This document shows positions 30,924 to 41,870 of a stretch of DNA of 64,000 nt, in pieces; position 1 is the first letter of the stretch; each line of letters begins with the position of its first letter. Under the pieces are notes generated by a model, which made no database searches, had not been told where the DNA came from, and saw only the letters and a program-made list of their open reading frames with translations. Made by a program: the position numbers and the translations under genes. Source of the stretch: Puccinia triticina (Eukaryota > Basidiomycota > Pucciniomycetes > Pucciniales > Pucciniaceae); contig NC_070565.1 in the NCBI RefSeq assembly GCF_026914185.1, positions 2,542,001-2,606,000 of the forward strand, in the 5' to 3' direction.

Positions 30924-31645
30924 TTACTGGCCAGTTACATTTGTTTGTGCGGTGAGTGACATTATTGCAGTGGTGGTACCATTTATTGCCGTCCGTGTGG
31001 CTGAATTTGGGCTGAGAGAAGGGATCAGACTGTCCATGTTGATTACCACTATTGTTGCGCCAGTTGCTCCCGGACCTCCAATTCTGTCAATCTGTTGGCC
31101 TTGCGACGTTGAAAAAAGGAAAGGATTTAAGGTTGGAAGCAACAGGTGAAACATGAGTCCAATGACAGACTTGTGTCACAAAGTAAAACCAGAACAAAAG
31201 AGCTGCTCTGTCATTTTCTCAATGCAACCAAATTACAATGTGATGTGATCTGAACAATCAAGATGATTAAATTTCAAGTGCGGGTATCTTTGACAAGCGG
31301 AATGCGAGAAGTGCAACTGTGAAGTGTGAACATATTGTAGATGAGCTTCAAACCCGCCAAGCCTAAAGGTTATTTGGCCACAATGACCTTGATGTTGTCT
31401 TCAATCATGACAAGAAGCATGTCTTCATTATCAACCAGGATAAGATCTGCATCATGCACAAGAAGTTGCCGGTCAATGGTAACTTCAGGCGCTTGGCGCA
31501 ACATTACCAACCAAGTTTGATCGTTCAATCCGTTAACCTCCAGTTTTGGTACCATCCCAAGACATTCATACAAAGTGATTGTGAGATCGCGGGTCAATGG
31601 TTGATGGGCAGGCGAATTGACAGGAGGGGCATTCGTAATGACCAT
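30924..31645 (-). pseudogene. Possible coding relics, unrecognised
   Basis: Minus frames 31645-31370 (LVMLRQAPEVTIDRQLLVHD) and 31154-30924 (LPTLNPFLFSTSQGQQIDRI) have protein-like composition but no known domain and no clear exon link. They could be parts of one broken gene or of a repeat. Confidence 0.25.
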
Positions 31646-31773
31646 TGCTTATTGACACAGTTGGGCATATCTTCTTGTCGGAATGTCTGTTGTCATCCAG
31701 ATTGATTGTTGGCGCCAACAAGCACTCTGGCAAACCCAATAGATGGTTCTCACTGTCAGCTACCCGGAACCAC

Positions 31774-32225
31774 CTACTGCAATCCAATCAGACTTTCAAT
31801 GATGAGGGAATCTAGGATGAGGCAAAAACTAAGTGCGAGGGAGAAAGCTGCACCGTAATTGGCCCAGCCACTATGACAGTACATACATGGATTGACTGGA
31901 GGAAAGCGGGGCCAGGGTAATGTATGACCTGACGCGCGACAAGTGACTGGCTGTGGAGCTGAGCTGGTGTGCAAGGGCCTTGCAAATGTTGCGCAGGGAC
32001 CATGCGCAATGACAATTAAGATGTGGGGTTTTTGCGCAGAGGGAAGTTGTTTTTTGGCTTGGTAGGCTGCAGGGTCTGGTGCAACGGCCGTCTTGTTGCG
32101 GAGGATGCGGAGGCGGTTGCCAGGGCGGCGCAGTGCAGTGATAGGGCCGCAGCGGTGGCGTTGGTGGTTGCAAAGATGAAGAGTACGAAATTGAGGCAAT
32201 GGGGAGACTGAGAGTCAAGGAGCAA
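31774..32225 (-). pseudogene. Possible coding relic, GC-rich, unrecognised
   Basis: GC-rich patch with several overlapping minus frames (for example 32225-32016, MLLDSQSPHCLNFVLFIF). No domain is seen. It ends directly before repeat A copy 2. Confidence 0.2.
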
Positions 32226-32244
32226 AGTCTATAAATACCTGACT

Positions 32245-33345
32245 TATCACAAGTCCCTCGCTTCAGAGGGCCCTGGTACAGCCTGGGCTGGCGCAAAGCG
32301 TGACCTCAATTAAAGGAGGGACTTGCAGGTAAAGCCAAGATTTTGGCTTGAGAGCTTTCAGTGTTTTGGTGGGAGTTTTTTCCTGCTCCCCTTTCAGGGG
32401 TCTTCTCCTTGTGTATTCCTATCGCCTGTGGTGCCAGATTAAAGGCCTGATTTTTCTCTTTCTTTTGGTGTCAATCACCACTTTTTCCCCCTTCACAAAC
32501 TCCTTCCATCTTCCTTTGAAGTTTGTGATTTTTTTGTGTTTGGCCAGAAGTGTGTATGCAAATTCTGAGAAGATCCATTTGGACTCAATTTAAATACAGA
32601 ACTCCATCATCCATCCACCTTGACTGCTGAGCAAGGTCAAAACTCTCCTTCAAGTGTAGATATCACAAAAGTGACACTACATTGAAGCTGAGATGCTCAG
32701 CTATCCCGTGTACTTCAGCTCGCTGACTCACAATGAGTGGGCGCTGTGTAATGTAAATTTGATTCAAAAAGTTGGCCAAAAGCCACAAATTTCCTGAAGC
32801 TCTCATGCAGAAAAAAGCCAATAACTCATAAGCCTCCCATTGGGAATTGGAGATGCTTTGCATCAGGGTGCTCTGCACCCCCAGTCCCGGGAGGCTTAGT
32901 TAAGTCAGATAAATACTGGACCTGAGGAGGAGTGATTTCCTCAGGCAACTCCTTGGGCTGGTTTCCAGCTGGGGGGTTGTCTCACCCCTGTCCGCTGTTG
33001 CACTTGCGCAGTTTGGCGGGGGAATATTTGTTGGCCCCACTTTTGCTTAACCGCTGGGGGTCATCCTCTCATTGTTTTTTGACCCTGCTAGACAGGGATG
33101 GACAATGGGCCACGGTACATCAGCTTGCTGATGTTAGGTGGTAGGGTGCAAGTTCTTTTTTGTTGTCTTTTTTGATTGTTGTGTTTTTTTGTTTTTTTTG
33201 GGAATTGTAGAGGGGAAACCCTAGATGTTATTTTTCCTGGCACTTGTAGAGGGGAAACCCTTGATTTTTTTTGTGTATTCTGTAAAATTTTGGGGGAAAC
33301 CCTTGAAGTTTTTTTTCATGATTCAGAGGCTTTAATATACTTGGA
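32245..33345 (+). repeat. Dispersed repeat A copy 2 plus 430-bp repeat copy 2
   Basis: 32248-32295 matches 26197-26245. A short hairpin-like module follows at 32820-32905. From 32925 to 33345 it matches 19016-19445, including the GGGAAACCCT blocks separated by T runs and the TATACTTGGAT end. The continuous order suggests one composite element of about 1.1 kb, of which the other loci keep different parts. Confidence 0.6.
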
Positions 33346-33639
33346 TATATATTTCAAGAGCATTCAACCAAAAAGGAACCAGTTGATAAATGGCAGAAGG
33401 CCCTGTTCACTTTTGAAACAAAAAAGGACCCAGGTGATAAATTGCAGAAGTCCCTGTTTACCAGTGCTATAATCAAGGCCCTGTTTACATGCACTATAAT
33501 CTTTACAAATCATTATAACCTCCCAAGAATAAAAGCTGCCAAAAGACCACCATTGTAATTCCGTGATCCCAAACAGGAGTTGGGATTTTAATTTTACAAA
33601 AAATCCCACAAAATAAAGAAATATTCATATCTCCTCACT

Positions 33640-34300
33640 GGAGCACCCAAATGCTCCCAAAGTTTTACAGCCATCTAGATACACTGTATAGACAATATTT
33701 TGATATTTACAGCATTAGAAACCATCAGGAAGGCCTTGTGGAACAGGGGGGTTAATTTGGCGGATTTCCTCAATAGGAAATCCCCCAAAACCTTAGCTAC
33801 GTCAGTGCTCCAAACACTCCAAATTTTTTTCTGCAATAATAATACACTATCTATAAAATATTTGCAGCTTCACTGCATTAGAAAACTTCAGGGAAACTTT
33901 GTGTAGCCGGGGGCTGATTTGGTGGATTTCCTACAAAGGCAATCCGCCAAATCCTTAGCTTATATGGTGCTCCAAGCACCCCCAGATTTTTTCTGCCATA
34001 TGAATACACTCTTTAGAAAATATGTTGAGCTTCAAGGAGGTATTACACATTGGGAACGCCTTCTATAAGCAGTGGGTGAATTTGATTTCCTACTAAGCAA
34101 CTGCACCAAATCCTTATCCACAGTGCTCCAAGTGCCCCCAAATTTTTTCTGCCATAAGAATAAAGTCTCTGAATCAAATTTAGCGCTTCACAGCGGTATT
34201 ACACCACCAAAATGCATTATCCTACCAAGGAACCGCGCCAAATCCTTATCCACAGTGCCCCCAAGTGCCCCAAAATTTAACATCACTGATTTAAACATCT
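33640..34300. repeat. Tandem units of about 160 bp at the left MULE end
   Basis: Four to five diverged units recur near 33642, 33803, 33966, 34121 and 34252. Each has GTGCTCCAA-C-CCCC-AATTTTTTCTGCCAT, a GAATACACT segment, a GCATTAGAAA segment and GATTTGG-GGATTTCCTAC. Related single units occur at 52840-53000 and 53320-53370, so the module belongs to a multicopy element end. Confidence 0.7.
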
Positions 34301-34488
34301 CATTAATAATTTATTAGATTCTGGGTAGTACACCACCAACATAAACTAACTTTCAGTTGGAGGAAAGACAACACAAAATAAGAATAAAAAACTAAGAAAG
34401 AGAAATGAAAATGTATGATGCAACTTGAATGCAAATACAACACAAACTAAAGATAAATACCTAAAAAAGAAATAGTAATGGGATACAA

Positions 34489-34860
34489 CTAGTAGCGTGC
34501 AATGTGTTGCAAGAGTTTCTTCCCTACCGTACAATCAAAACAAGTAGAATACCTTTGCTGCCATTGCAGAGCTTCAGGAGTAGCTTTTTGAACCCAATCC
34601 TTACAAAGGAGCTGGGGAGCTGGAAAGAGGACAGTGGTTTGGAGAACAAGGGGAACAAATTGATCATCAACAAGAGCAATGAAGATGGTTGGTTTATTGT
34701 TGGGGGGGAATAAGGGAAGTATGTTTGAGACTAGGAGTTGGAGAAGATAAAAAAAAGGTGCCTTGAACACATTGGCCATCACATTTGCAATTGTTGGAAA
34801 AGACATCCACTTACTCCTACCCACAGTTCCTGGAGTTGCAGTAAGTTGGTTCACTATGTG
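34489..34860 (-). pseudogene. MULE protein, C-terminal OTU-like part
   Basis: Minus-strand frame with TPGTVGRSKWMSFPTIAN, a hydrophobic stretch and PTIFIALVDDQFVPLVLQ, then a WVQKATPEALQWQQRYS tail and a stop at 34489. This is the second half of the OTU-like domain of the fungal MULE protein. The position normally occupied by the catalytic His before Phe (N-H-F) is Gln (CAA). It was separated from its first half (40875-41114) by the hAT at 34869-40866. Confidence 0.65.
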
Positions 34861-34998
34861 GTTGATATCAACACCGCAATAGCTGCGCTGAGCACAGCGG
34901 GAAGTGTAGCAAAAGCGTAGCACTGCTTGCCGCACTACGCTACGCTTTTAGCAGCGGGCAGCCCGCTGCGCTTTTTGCTGATTCATCTTCAAGGAAAA

Positions 34999-35358
34999 TG
35001 TAAGAGCTCGCTAGAGCTCTTCACTGATCGGAGGCGGAGAGGCACGATGGGACGGGCTCGGAGGCCTAACGGTTCTAGAACCAACGGTCGGGGAGCTTGG
35101 ATTGCGTGGCTAGCCCAAGCAGAGAGAGAATGGGGTCCGGAGTCTCTCTGTTAGTCTATGTACATGAGGAAGAAAGGAGAAGGAGAAAGAGATGGTGAGA
35201 GAGAAAGAGAAAGGCTTACCTAGCCCGAGCAGAGAGAGAATGGGGTCCGGAGTCTCTGCTGGGCTAGATGGGGCGAGGGGGACAGGCTCAACTATAGTCC
35301 TCCTCATGTGACATGGCCCATTTGGCCTTGTGAAACCCGCTGGAAGCGCGGGGCTTCA
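34999..35358 (-). repeat. 3' LTR of the non-autonomous element
   Basis: 360 bp; nearly identical to the two halves 37485-37684 and 39155-39317. The close similarity of the two LTRs implies a fairly recent insertion compared with the copia element at the window start. Confidence 0.88.
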
Positions 35359-35534
35359 GTCTCCCCCCCTATAAGAGGAGAGAAGAGTAATAAAAAAATG
35401 AGACAAGAGGATATGGGAGGTGCGACAGTAGTCAGAAGAGGGATAGCAGCGGGGATTCCCGAAATGTTTGTCGTTGAAAAGTGGCTGGGGTGGGAGATAT
35501 ATGAGTTGGTTGGACAATGGGCCTGGCGCATACT

Positions 35535-36934
35535 TCAGTTGTTGTTGTTTTTCTTCTTCTTCTTCTTTTTCTTTGTTAAAGGAGTTGCAGTGCTGGTAGG
35601 TGAAGGATTAGGTAAGTTGGTGGCAGAAGGATTTGGCGGCTCTACTCTGACTTCGCCGTCACTCAAGTCGTGTGCGTTGAACTCTGCAAGAAGCTTGAGG
35701 TATTTGTCAAGATTGTCGTTGTAGAACTGGGTAGTCATTGAAAATTCTGGAGCAATTGTGTCTTCTGTCAAGCTCAATCCTCCTATGTGAGCTGTCTCCG
35801 GCGAAGAAGGCTGAGGGAGAACATTGAGAGTTGAGGACTTGCTCAAGGGGGTGGTTGATGAGACTTGACTGGAGGTAACCTCCCTGAGGATTGGGGCGGA
35901 AGCGGATGCTTGAGGAGATTCAGGCAGGTTTGGGACAGGGAGAACGGCGGGACAAGAGGATAGGGAAGGGGAAGACGGGACCGAATATGAAAATCTAGCT
36001 TCTTTGGATGGCGTCGACAGCAATGGCGGCATGGCAGGTGTTGGGGATGTCAGATTTGAAGTAGATAGGGGCGATATGGGAAGAGCAGGCGCAGGCGGCG
36101 AAATCACTGGCAAGCTAGCAAAGGTTGTTTCAGGTATGCAAAGGTGAGGAGGGCTTGAAGGTGTGACCAGGGGGAAGGGTAGCGGACTGCGCACGGTAGA
36201 GTTGACCAAGGGCTGCGTCGACGGGTGTGGCAAATCAAGGGGTGATGGAGAGGCAAATCAAGGGTCGGTGGAGAGGGCCCCGGAGGAAGAAGGGGGACGG
36301 TAGGCGAGGCAGGATGTGCGACCAGCACCGGTTTCGAGGAGCAGGCAGAGGAGGGTGTCGAGGAGATTTTTCCAGCGTAGGATGCCTTTGGCGGGGGGAG
36401 GGAGGCCGCGGAAGCGGGCCCGGAAGGGCTGATGGGGATCGGTTTGGGAGATGGCCGATGGGCTGAGGGGGCAATGGTTAGGATGGGTGGAGCGGGACGA
36501 ACGTGAAATGTTTCTGAAGGCGGGTAGGAGTCGTTGGTGCTGATGGAGGGGAAACAGGGTGATCTTGAAGAATCTGAGCTGTAGGAAGGACCTGGGGGTT
36601 TTGCGGCCGGCTTCTTGGACCGTGAAGGTTCTGAGGAGTGGGTGGCGGAGGGTGTGGAGGAGGAGATCTCAGAGAGGAACGCGCTCGGTCTCGGGGTAGC
36701 AGTCGGTGGAGGGCAGGAGGGCGGTGGTGACTTGGATGAGCAGGGATCATCCATGGAGCTCACAGTTCTGAACGGCCTGCTTGATGAAGAGTGACTAGGC
36801 GAAGTGTCCAGATGAGTCCGTTGTTTAAGCCTCCTGTCTCGCGATTTGTACTTCAAAGAATCCACCAATGTCCTGGATAAAAGCGGTACAAGGCCCCTCT
36901 GAATTGAGTATTGGAAAGTACCAGAGGGGACCAA
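35535..36934 (-). pseudogene. Ser/Pro-rich gag-like frame of the LTR element
   Basis: Two overlapping minus frames, 36934-36104 and 36233-35535, together span the interior. The composition is extremely rich in Ser, Pro and Ala. The second ends with MTTQFYNDNLDKYLKLLAEF, an acidic segment and a Lys run. A single frameshift near 36110-36230 could join them. No nucleocapsid finger is seen. A gag role is inferred only from position. Confidence 0.4.
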
Positions 36935-37684
36935 GGGGAGCTGGCCAGTCCTTGTTCAAGCTAAAAGTAAGCACACCACCGCTTCTAGATTTCTGATGCG
37001 CGCCTCGTGGTAGCCAGCCCTTTGGTCAGAGAATTGTTCATGTTTTTCTTGCCGCATCCTGTGTGTAGTTGGGGTTTCTTTGAACAGGAATAAACCAGAT
37101 GAGCCGGAGGAGCCGGTTGGCTGGAGAGTGAGATGCTAGGGAGGGGGTTGGTGTAGAAAAAGACTGAGAAGTCTCTACCAAATGGAGTTAGGTGATAGGC
37201 AGATAGGACCGGAGGTAGGACGGATTATTGAGGTTAGAACCTTGCGGAACGGAGTCGGAATGGATCTTGAGACTAAGAAGCCTCGCAGAACGGAGTTGGA
37301 CGGATACTCAGACTAAGAAGTCTTGCGGAAACAGGGCCGGAGTGGATTTGGGACTAAGAAGTCCCGCGGACGGATAACCAGAGATGGTTTGAGGGGCAGA
37401 CGGGCGGGTCCAGAGAAGACAACAATGGCAAAAAAGAAATTCTTGCCAAGCTGTCAAGGGGTTGGTATGTCCAGAAAAAAAAAGTGTAAGAGCTCGCTAG
37501 AGCTCTTCACTGATTGGAGGCGGAGAGGCACGATGGGACGGGCTCGGAGGCCTAACGGTTCTAGAACCAACGGTCGGGGAGCTTGGATTGCGTGGCTAGC
37601 CCAAGCAGAGAGAGAATGGGGTCCGGAGTCTCTCTGTTAGTTGATGTACATGAGGAAGAAAGGAGAAGGAGAAAGAGATGGTGA

Positions 37685-39154
37685 CACCAGGAAAAAAAAA
37701 TAGTCACTTGATGGCAAGTGACATGATGCAGCTTTGGTTTCTGCTCCAGAGCTACTCCAGCGCTGCTCCAAGTCTGCTCCACCAGCACTTGTAGAGCTTG
37801 CAGGACTGCACCAGAGCACTCAATGTGGCACAGTCAGCTGGTCCTAATTTTTTCCCAGGAACAGCTGATGCTCATCATAAGCTGAGCAGTAGGCATTGAC
37901 TGAGCCTGGGCCAAAGCTGAGCATTGGCTGAGCCTGGGCCACAGCTGAGCATTGGATATTCCAAGCCTGAAACAAATCCAAGTGTCAGCTGGACCAAGAA
38001 TATTCCAAATTTGAGCATCAGCTCAGCCAACAATGGTCCAAAGCTGAGCATCATCTTGGAAAAGGCTTGTGCAGAGCTTAGGATCAGCTGTGACAATACT
38101 GTTCCAAAGATTAACACCAGCTGGGCCAAAAATTTTCAAAAGCTGAGCATTGGCTGAGCCAATGCTGGTACAAAGCTGATCATTGGCTGAGCCAAGGCTG
38201 TTCCAAAGCTGAGTATCAGATTTTTTGAGACTACTCAAAAGATTAATATCACCTGAGCCAAGGCTGTTCCACAGCTGAGCATCAGCTGAGCCAAGGCTGG
38301 TCCACAGCTGAGCATCAGCTGAACCAAGGCTGGTCCACAGCTGAGCATCAGCTGAACCAAGGCTGGTCCACAGCTGAGCATCAGCTGAACCAAGGCTGGT
38401 CCACAGCTGAGCATCAGCTGAGCCAAGGCTGGTCCACAGCTGAGCATCAGCTGAGCCAAGGCTGGTCCACAGCTGAGAATCAGCTGAGCCAAGGCTGGTC
38501 CACAGCTGAGCATCAGCTGAGCCAAGGCTGGTCCACAGCTGAGCATCAGCTGAGCCAAGGCTGGTCCACAGCTGAGCATCAGCTGAGCCAAGGCTGGTCC
38601 ACAGCTGAGCATCAGCTGAGCCAAGGCTGGTCCGCAGCTGAGCATTGTCTTAGCCAAGGTTGGTCCACAGCTGAGCATCAGCTGAGCCAAGGCTGGTCCA
38701 CAGATGAGCATAAGCTGTTACAGGAGTGGTCAGACTCAGAATCTGAGCATTGGCTGGGCCAAGATTTATCCAAAGCTGAAAATCAGCTGAGCCAATACTG
38801 GTCCAAAGCTGAGCATTGGCTGGGCCAATGATAGTCCTAATCTGAGTCTAAGCTGAGCCATGACTGGAATAAAGCTGAAAATAAGCTGGGCCAGGACTGG
38901 TTCTGATCTGGGCAACAAAGCTGAGCATAAGCTGGGCACCAAAGCTGAGCATAAGCTGGGAGCTAAAGCTGAGTATCAGCTGACCAGAAATGGGGATCAG
39001 TGGTGCACAGCAAAAACTGAGGATCTCCTGTGGAAATTCTTAAACTGGTTAGATGGTGGGTAGATGATGGGTAGATGGTGGGTAGATGGTGGGTAGCCCG
39101 CTGGAGCTGGCATAATGTCACTTGTCATCAAGTGACTATTTTTTTTTCCTGGTG
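37685..39154. mobile_element. CACTA-like element inserted in an LTR
   Basis: The ends CACCAGGAAAAAAAAATAG and its complement are inverted repeats of about 40 bp that also contain a TCACTTGATG palindrome. The 3-bp duplication TGA (37682-37684, 39155-39157) is confirmed by comparison with the uninterrupted LTR copy. This shares CACCAGG and the 3-bp duplication with the element at 13433-15927. The interior is a minisatellite and there is no transposase. Confidence 0.9.
37870..38990. repeat. 33-bp minisatellite inside the CACTA-like element
   Basis: The core 38260-38710 holds about 14 nearly identical 33-bp units (CACAGCTGAGCATCAGCTGA plus GCCAAGGCTGGTC), with degenerate units on both sides. Each unit contains the palindromes CAGCTG and TCAGCTGA. 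Being a multiple of 3, it yields a stop-free minus frame (38711-38235, 158 codons) repeating an 11-residue LMLSCGPALAQ motif. This is probably a by-product of the repeat. Confidence 0.93.
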
Positions 39155-40874
39155 TGAGAGAGAAAGAGAAAGGCTTACCTAGCCCAAGCAGAGAGAGAAT
39201 GGGGTCCGGAGTCTCTGCCGGGCTAGATGGGGCAAGGGAGACAGGCTCAACTATAGTCCTCCTCATGTGACATGGCCCATTTGGCCTTGTGAAACCCGCT
39301 GGAAGCGCGGGGCTTCACAGAAAAATGTGAAGATTTCAGCGACACGCAGCTGTATTTTGCTGCGCTGGCCGCTGAAATAGCGGAAAGCAGCTGCGCTGGG
39401 CGCTAAAAAGCGGGAAAACCGCTGAAATAGCAATAATTGGTTGCTGTGCGCGCTGAACGCTATGGCGCTTCTACCTGTGCGCGGTAGACAGCGGGTTGAG
39501 GCGAAAGTGCTCCAGCTGCCCTCGTTCGAAGGTCCGGATCTGGTGAGCGCTAAGAATCGAGATAATTGATAGCGGTATGGGAGAGGATTTTTGAGTGAGA
39601 AGGAAAGAACGAGGGAGTTTGGATTGCCCATGGCGAGTGTGGTTGTTAAGCTCTTTAAGTGTTCTCTTAATAGATTCAGGAAGTATATCGTTGGATTCAA
39701 AAGCTCGGGAAATGAAATAACTCAGAAGTCTCAGGAAGGATCTTCACGATCCGGATCAATAAGCTCAAAAACGTGATGATATCTTTTTCGTTCCGCCCCA
39801 AATACCATGCCAACCCCTCTTCTAAGTTCGGCTGAACTTCGATTCAGGGTTGGTGACAGTCCTTGCGACAAGCTGCGCGACAGGCCCTCGTGCCCGCCGC
39901 GCGCGCGCTACAACCTAGGAAGGGAGAAACAGAGACCGCAACGACAAAAGGAAACACCACCTCACAACAAAACAGGAAAACCAGACACACAGAAAAAAAC
40001 AAACAAGAGCTGAAACCAAAACCAACCCACCACCTACACTCCTCTCCAACGCGCGCATGAATGAAAAGAAATAAAAGAAAGTAACATAGCAAACAAAACA
40101 TAAGAAAGAAAAAGAAAAAGAAAAAAAAGGAAGAAAAAGGGAAAGAAAAAAAAAGAAGACAGAATGAATTAAGTAGGGAAGGGAAACAAGGAGATAACAT
40201 GAGAGCAACCCAGCAGAAACAAAAGCGACGACCAGTATCCGCCGTCTTGATCCTGAAACGCAGAAAGCCAGAGCCTCGAGCTGGAAGGGCCAGATCCTGG
40301 GAGGGCTTGATGCGTTGAGTTTAGCCTCTTCGAGGGCCTCCACTGTTTTGTTCACCACAATGCTGAAACAGCGGAATAATGCTGTGCTGAGCGCTGAAAA
40401 TTGGCAATTTCTGCTGATCCCCGCTCTTCAGCGCACAGAAGCACTGGTTTTTCTGCGCTCTGGACTCCATTCTTGAAAAAAAAGTGACTCGGCTGCGGCA
40501 CACTGCACTGGTAGCGCTATTCTTAGTGTAATTTTGCTTAAAATGTAGCAAAAATCGACTTTTGCAGCCAAAAGCGCAGCGGCGCAGTGCGCTATCCACG
40601 CTATTTCAGCAAAAGTCCGCTAAAAGCGGTCAAAAGCGGGTCCAGTTGCTGTCCCGCTTTTGCTGTGCTATTTTGTAGCAAAAGCGGGAAAAAATCGCTG
40701 CACTTTGCGCAGGCCAATTTACGCTCACCGGAAAGTTTGCTACACTGGCGCTGAAAACAGCGCCCGGCCGCTGACGCTATGCCTGTTTGGCTCCAGGAAC
40801 AGCTGATGGCCACTGCGCTGCACTATTTTGGTGCTTTTGTCAGCAAAGCGCAGCTGTTGTGGTGTTGTTGATAT

Positions 40875-41114
40875 TGTGAAAAAAAATTTGGTTGATATAC
40901 AATGGCGGTTGTTAAGTTCTTCAATCATTTCTTGATGGATCCGCATATAACCGCCCTGTTTGCTTCCCAAAGCCCAAGCAACCGCTTGAAATCCACAGTG
41001 TTCATCTGCCTCAACATTTAAGACCTTCAGGACACTTTGTTGAATTAAAATCCAAAGGGACAGAATGAACAAAGGAGTTTCTGGAGGTTCTTGCTCAGCA
41101 GGCGTTTCAGGCAC
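40875..41114 (-). pseudogene. MULE protein, N-terminal half of OTU-like domain
   Basis: The frame carries VEADEHCGFQAVAWALG, matching the D-x-x-C catalytic start of OTU cysteine proteases, then GGYMRIHQEMIEELN. It runs into the hAT insertion. Relative to the other half (34860-34489) the frame is off by one, possibly through the A8 run at 40879-40886. Fungal MULE proteins often carry this domain; its role in transposition is unknown. Confidence 0.6.
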
Positions 41115-41169
41115 GGGTTTTACTGGCAGTGGAGGAGATGGTACACCTGGTGTTGGAGATGGTGAGATT

Positions 41170-41870
41170 TCTTGATTGGGCGGAGTTTCCTCTTGGTTGC
41201 TGGTTTTTCTTCATCTTCAGAGATATCTTGCTCCTTTTTTGGTGGTGCAGGCTTTTTCTGGCGGTTTTTTGGTGGGGGCGGCTTTTCTAGAGATTTTTTT
41301 GTTGGAGGTGGCAGCGCTGGCTTTTCTAGAGTTTTTTTTGGCGGGGGTGGGGGTGATTCTGGCTCTTTTGGCGGGGCTTATTTGCTTTTGCGCGCTGGAA
41401 GTACCTTCTTCTTCAATGGTTCTTCTGCAACTGATTTTTTGATGGGAGGGGTGTCCTCTCTTTGGTTTCTGATCTTCAATCTTCTTTTTTCTTCACTACG
41501 GCCTTCTGTTGTTCAATTTTGGCTTTCTTTGTCTTCTGAGCTTTTTTTTTTCTTCATTCTTGCGCTTTTTTTTTTTGACATTTTCAAACACTGACGGGTC
41601 CCGGCGAGTAGTTTTGGGTTTATTAGGTGCTCCTTTGGGTCTTCCAAAGGTCTTCTGGGCTTCAGTGGGCAGCTTGACGTCTATTCAAGTCCTTGTGCCC
41701 TTGAGAAGTCGTTTGATTGCGGCCAATTGCATGTCAAGCTGCGCAGGGTTCATTGTTAGGAGCTTGGCCTTGATTGTCAGCCTTAGAGTCAACACAGCTG
41801 ACCTAAAAGCTGCCTTTTCTACCTTTTTACATATGAATTACTTCATATCTTTTTAATCATCTTGAGAGAT
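41170..41870 (-). pseudogene. MULE protein, Lys/Pro-rich linker
   Basis: Minus-strand sequence with many PPP and KKK runs (KTKKAKIEQQKAVV and similar), broken by stops. This corresponds to the low-complexity linker between the SWIM finger and the OTU-like domain. Confidence 0.45.

Larger units (their letters stand above)
34999..39317 (-). mobile_element. Non-autonomous LTR retroelement
   Basis: Two direct copies of a 360-bp LTR (34999-35358 and 37485-39317; the second interrupted) start TGTAAGAGCTCGCTAGAG and end CGGGGCTTCA on the + strand. On the minus strand a purine-rich TAGGGGGGAGAC precedes the left LTR, so transcription runs leftward. The 2.1-kb interior has Ser/Pro-rich frames but no protease, RT or integrase. 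It therefore depends on another element. A 5-bp duplication is unclear; GAAAA occurs close to both edges. Confidence 0.85.
37485..39317 (-). repeat. 5' LTR of the non-autonomous element, interrupted
   Basis: 37485-37684 matches the first 200 bp of the other LTR and 39155-39317 matches the remainder. The break is filled by a CACTA-like element of 1470 bp. Confidence 0.88.
34869..40866. mobile_element. hAT-type element inserted in the MULE, itself filled by an LTR element
   Basis: An exact 8-bp duplication, GTTGATAT, flanks it at 34861-34868 and 40867-40874. The ends are CAACACCGCAATAGCTGCGCT and, inverted, AACACCACAACAGCTGCGCT. The flanks are packed with GCGCTGAA / TTCAGCGC and AAAGCG motifs (34870-34980, 39330-39570, 40340-40860). 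Removing the LTR element leaves about 1.7 kb with no recognisable transposase: a non-autonomous hAT derivative. The frames 39844-40358 within it look non-coding or captured. Confidence 0.85.

Noticed and set aside
38235..38711. 158-aa Cys-containing repeat protein
   Set aside because: It lies inside a CACTA-like minisatellite with degenerate units on both sides and no promoter or signal; the frame follows from the 33-bp period.
39844..40358. 147-aa minus-strand gene between 39.8 and 40.4 kb
   Set aside because: The frame is driven by an A/G-rich low-complexity strand giving Phe/Ser/Leu runs; no domain, and it lies in the body of a hAT derivative.
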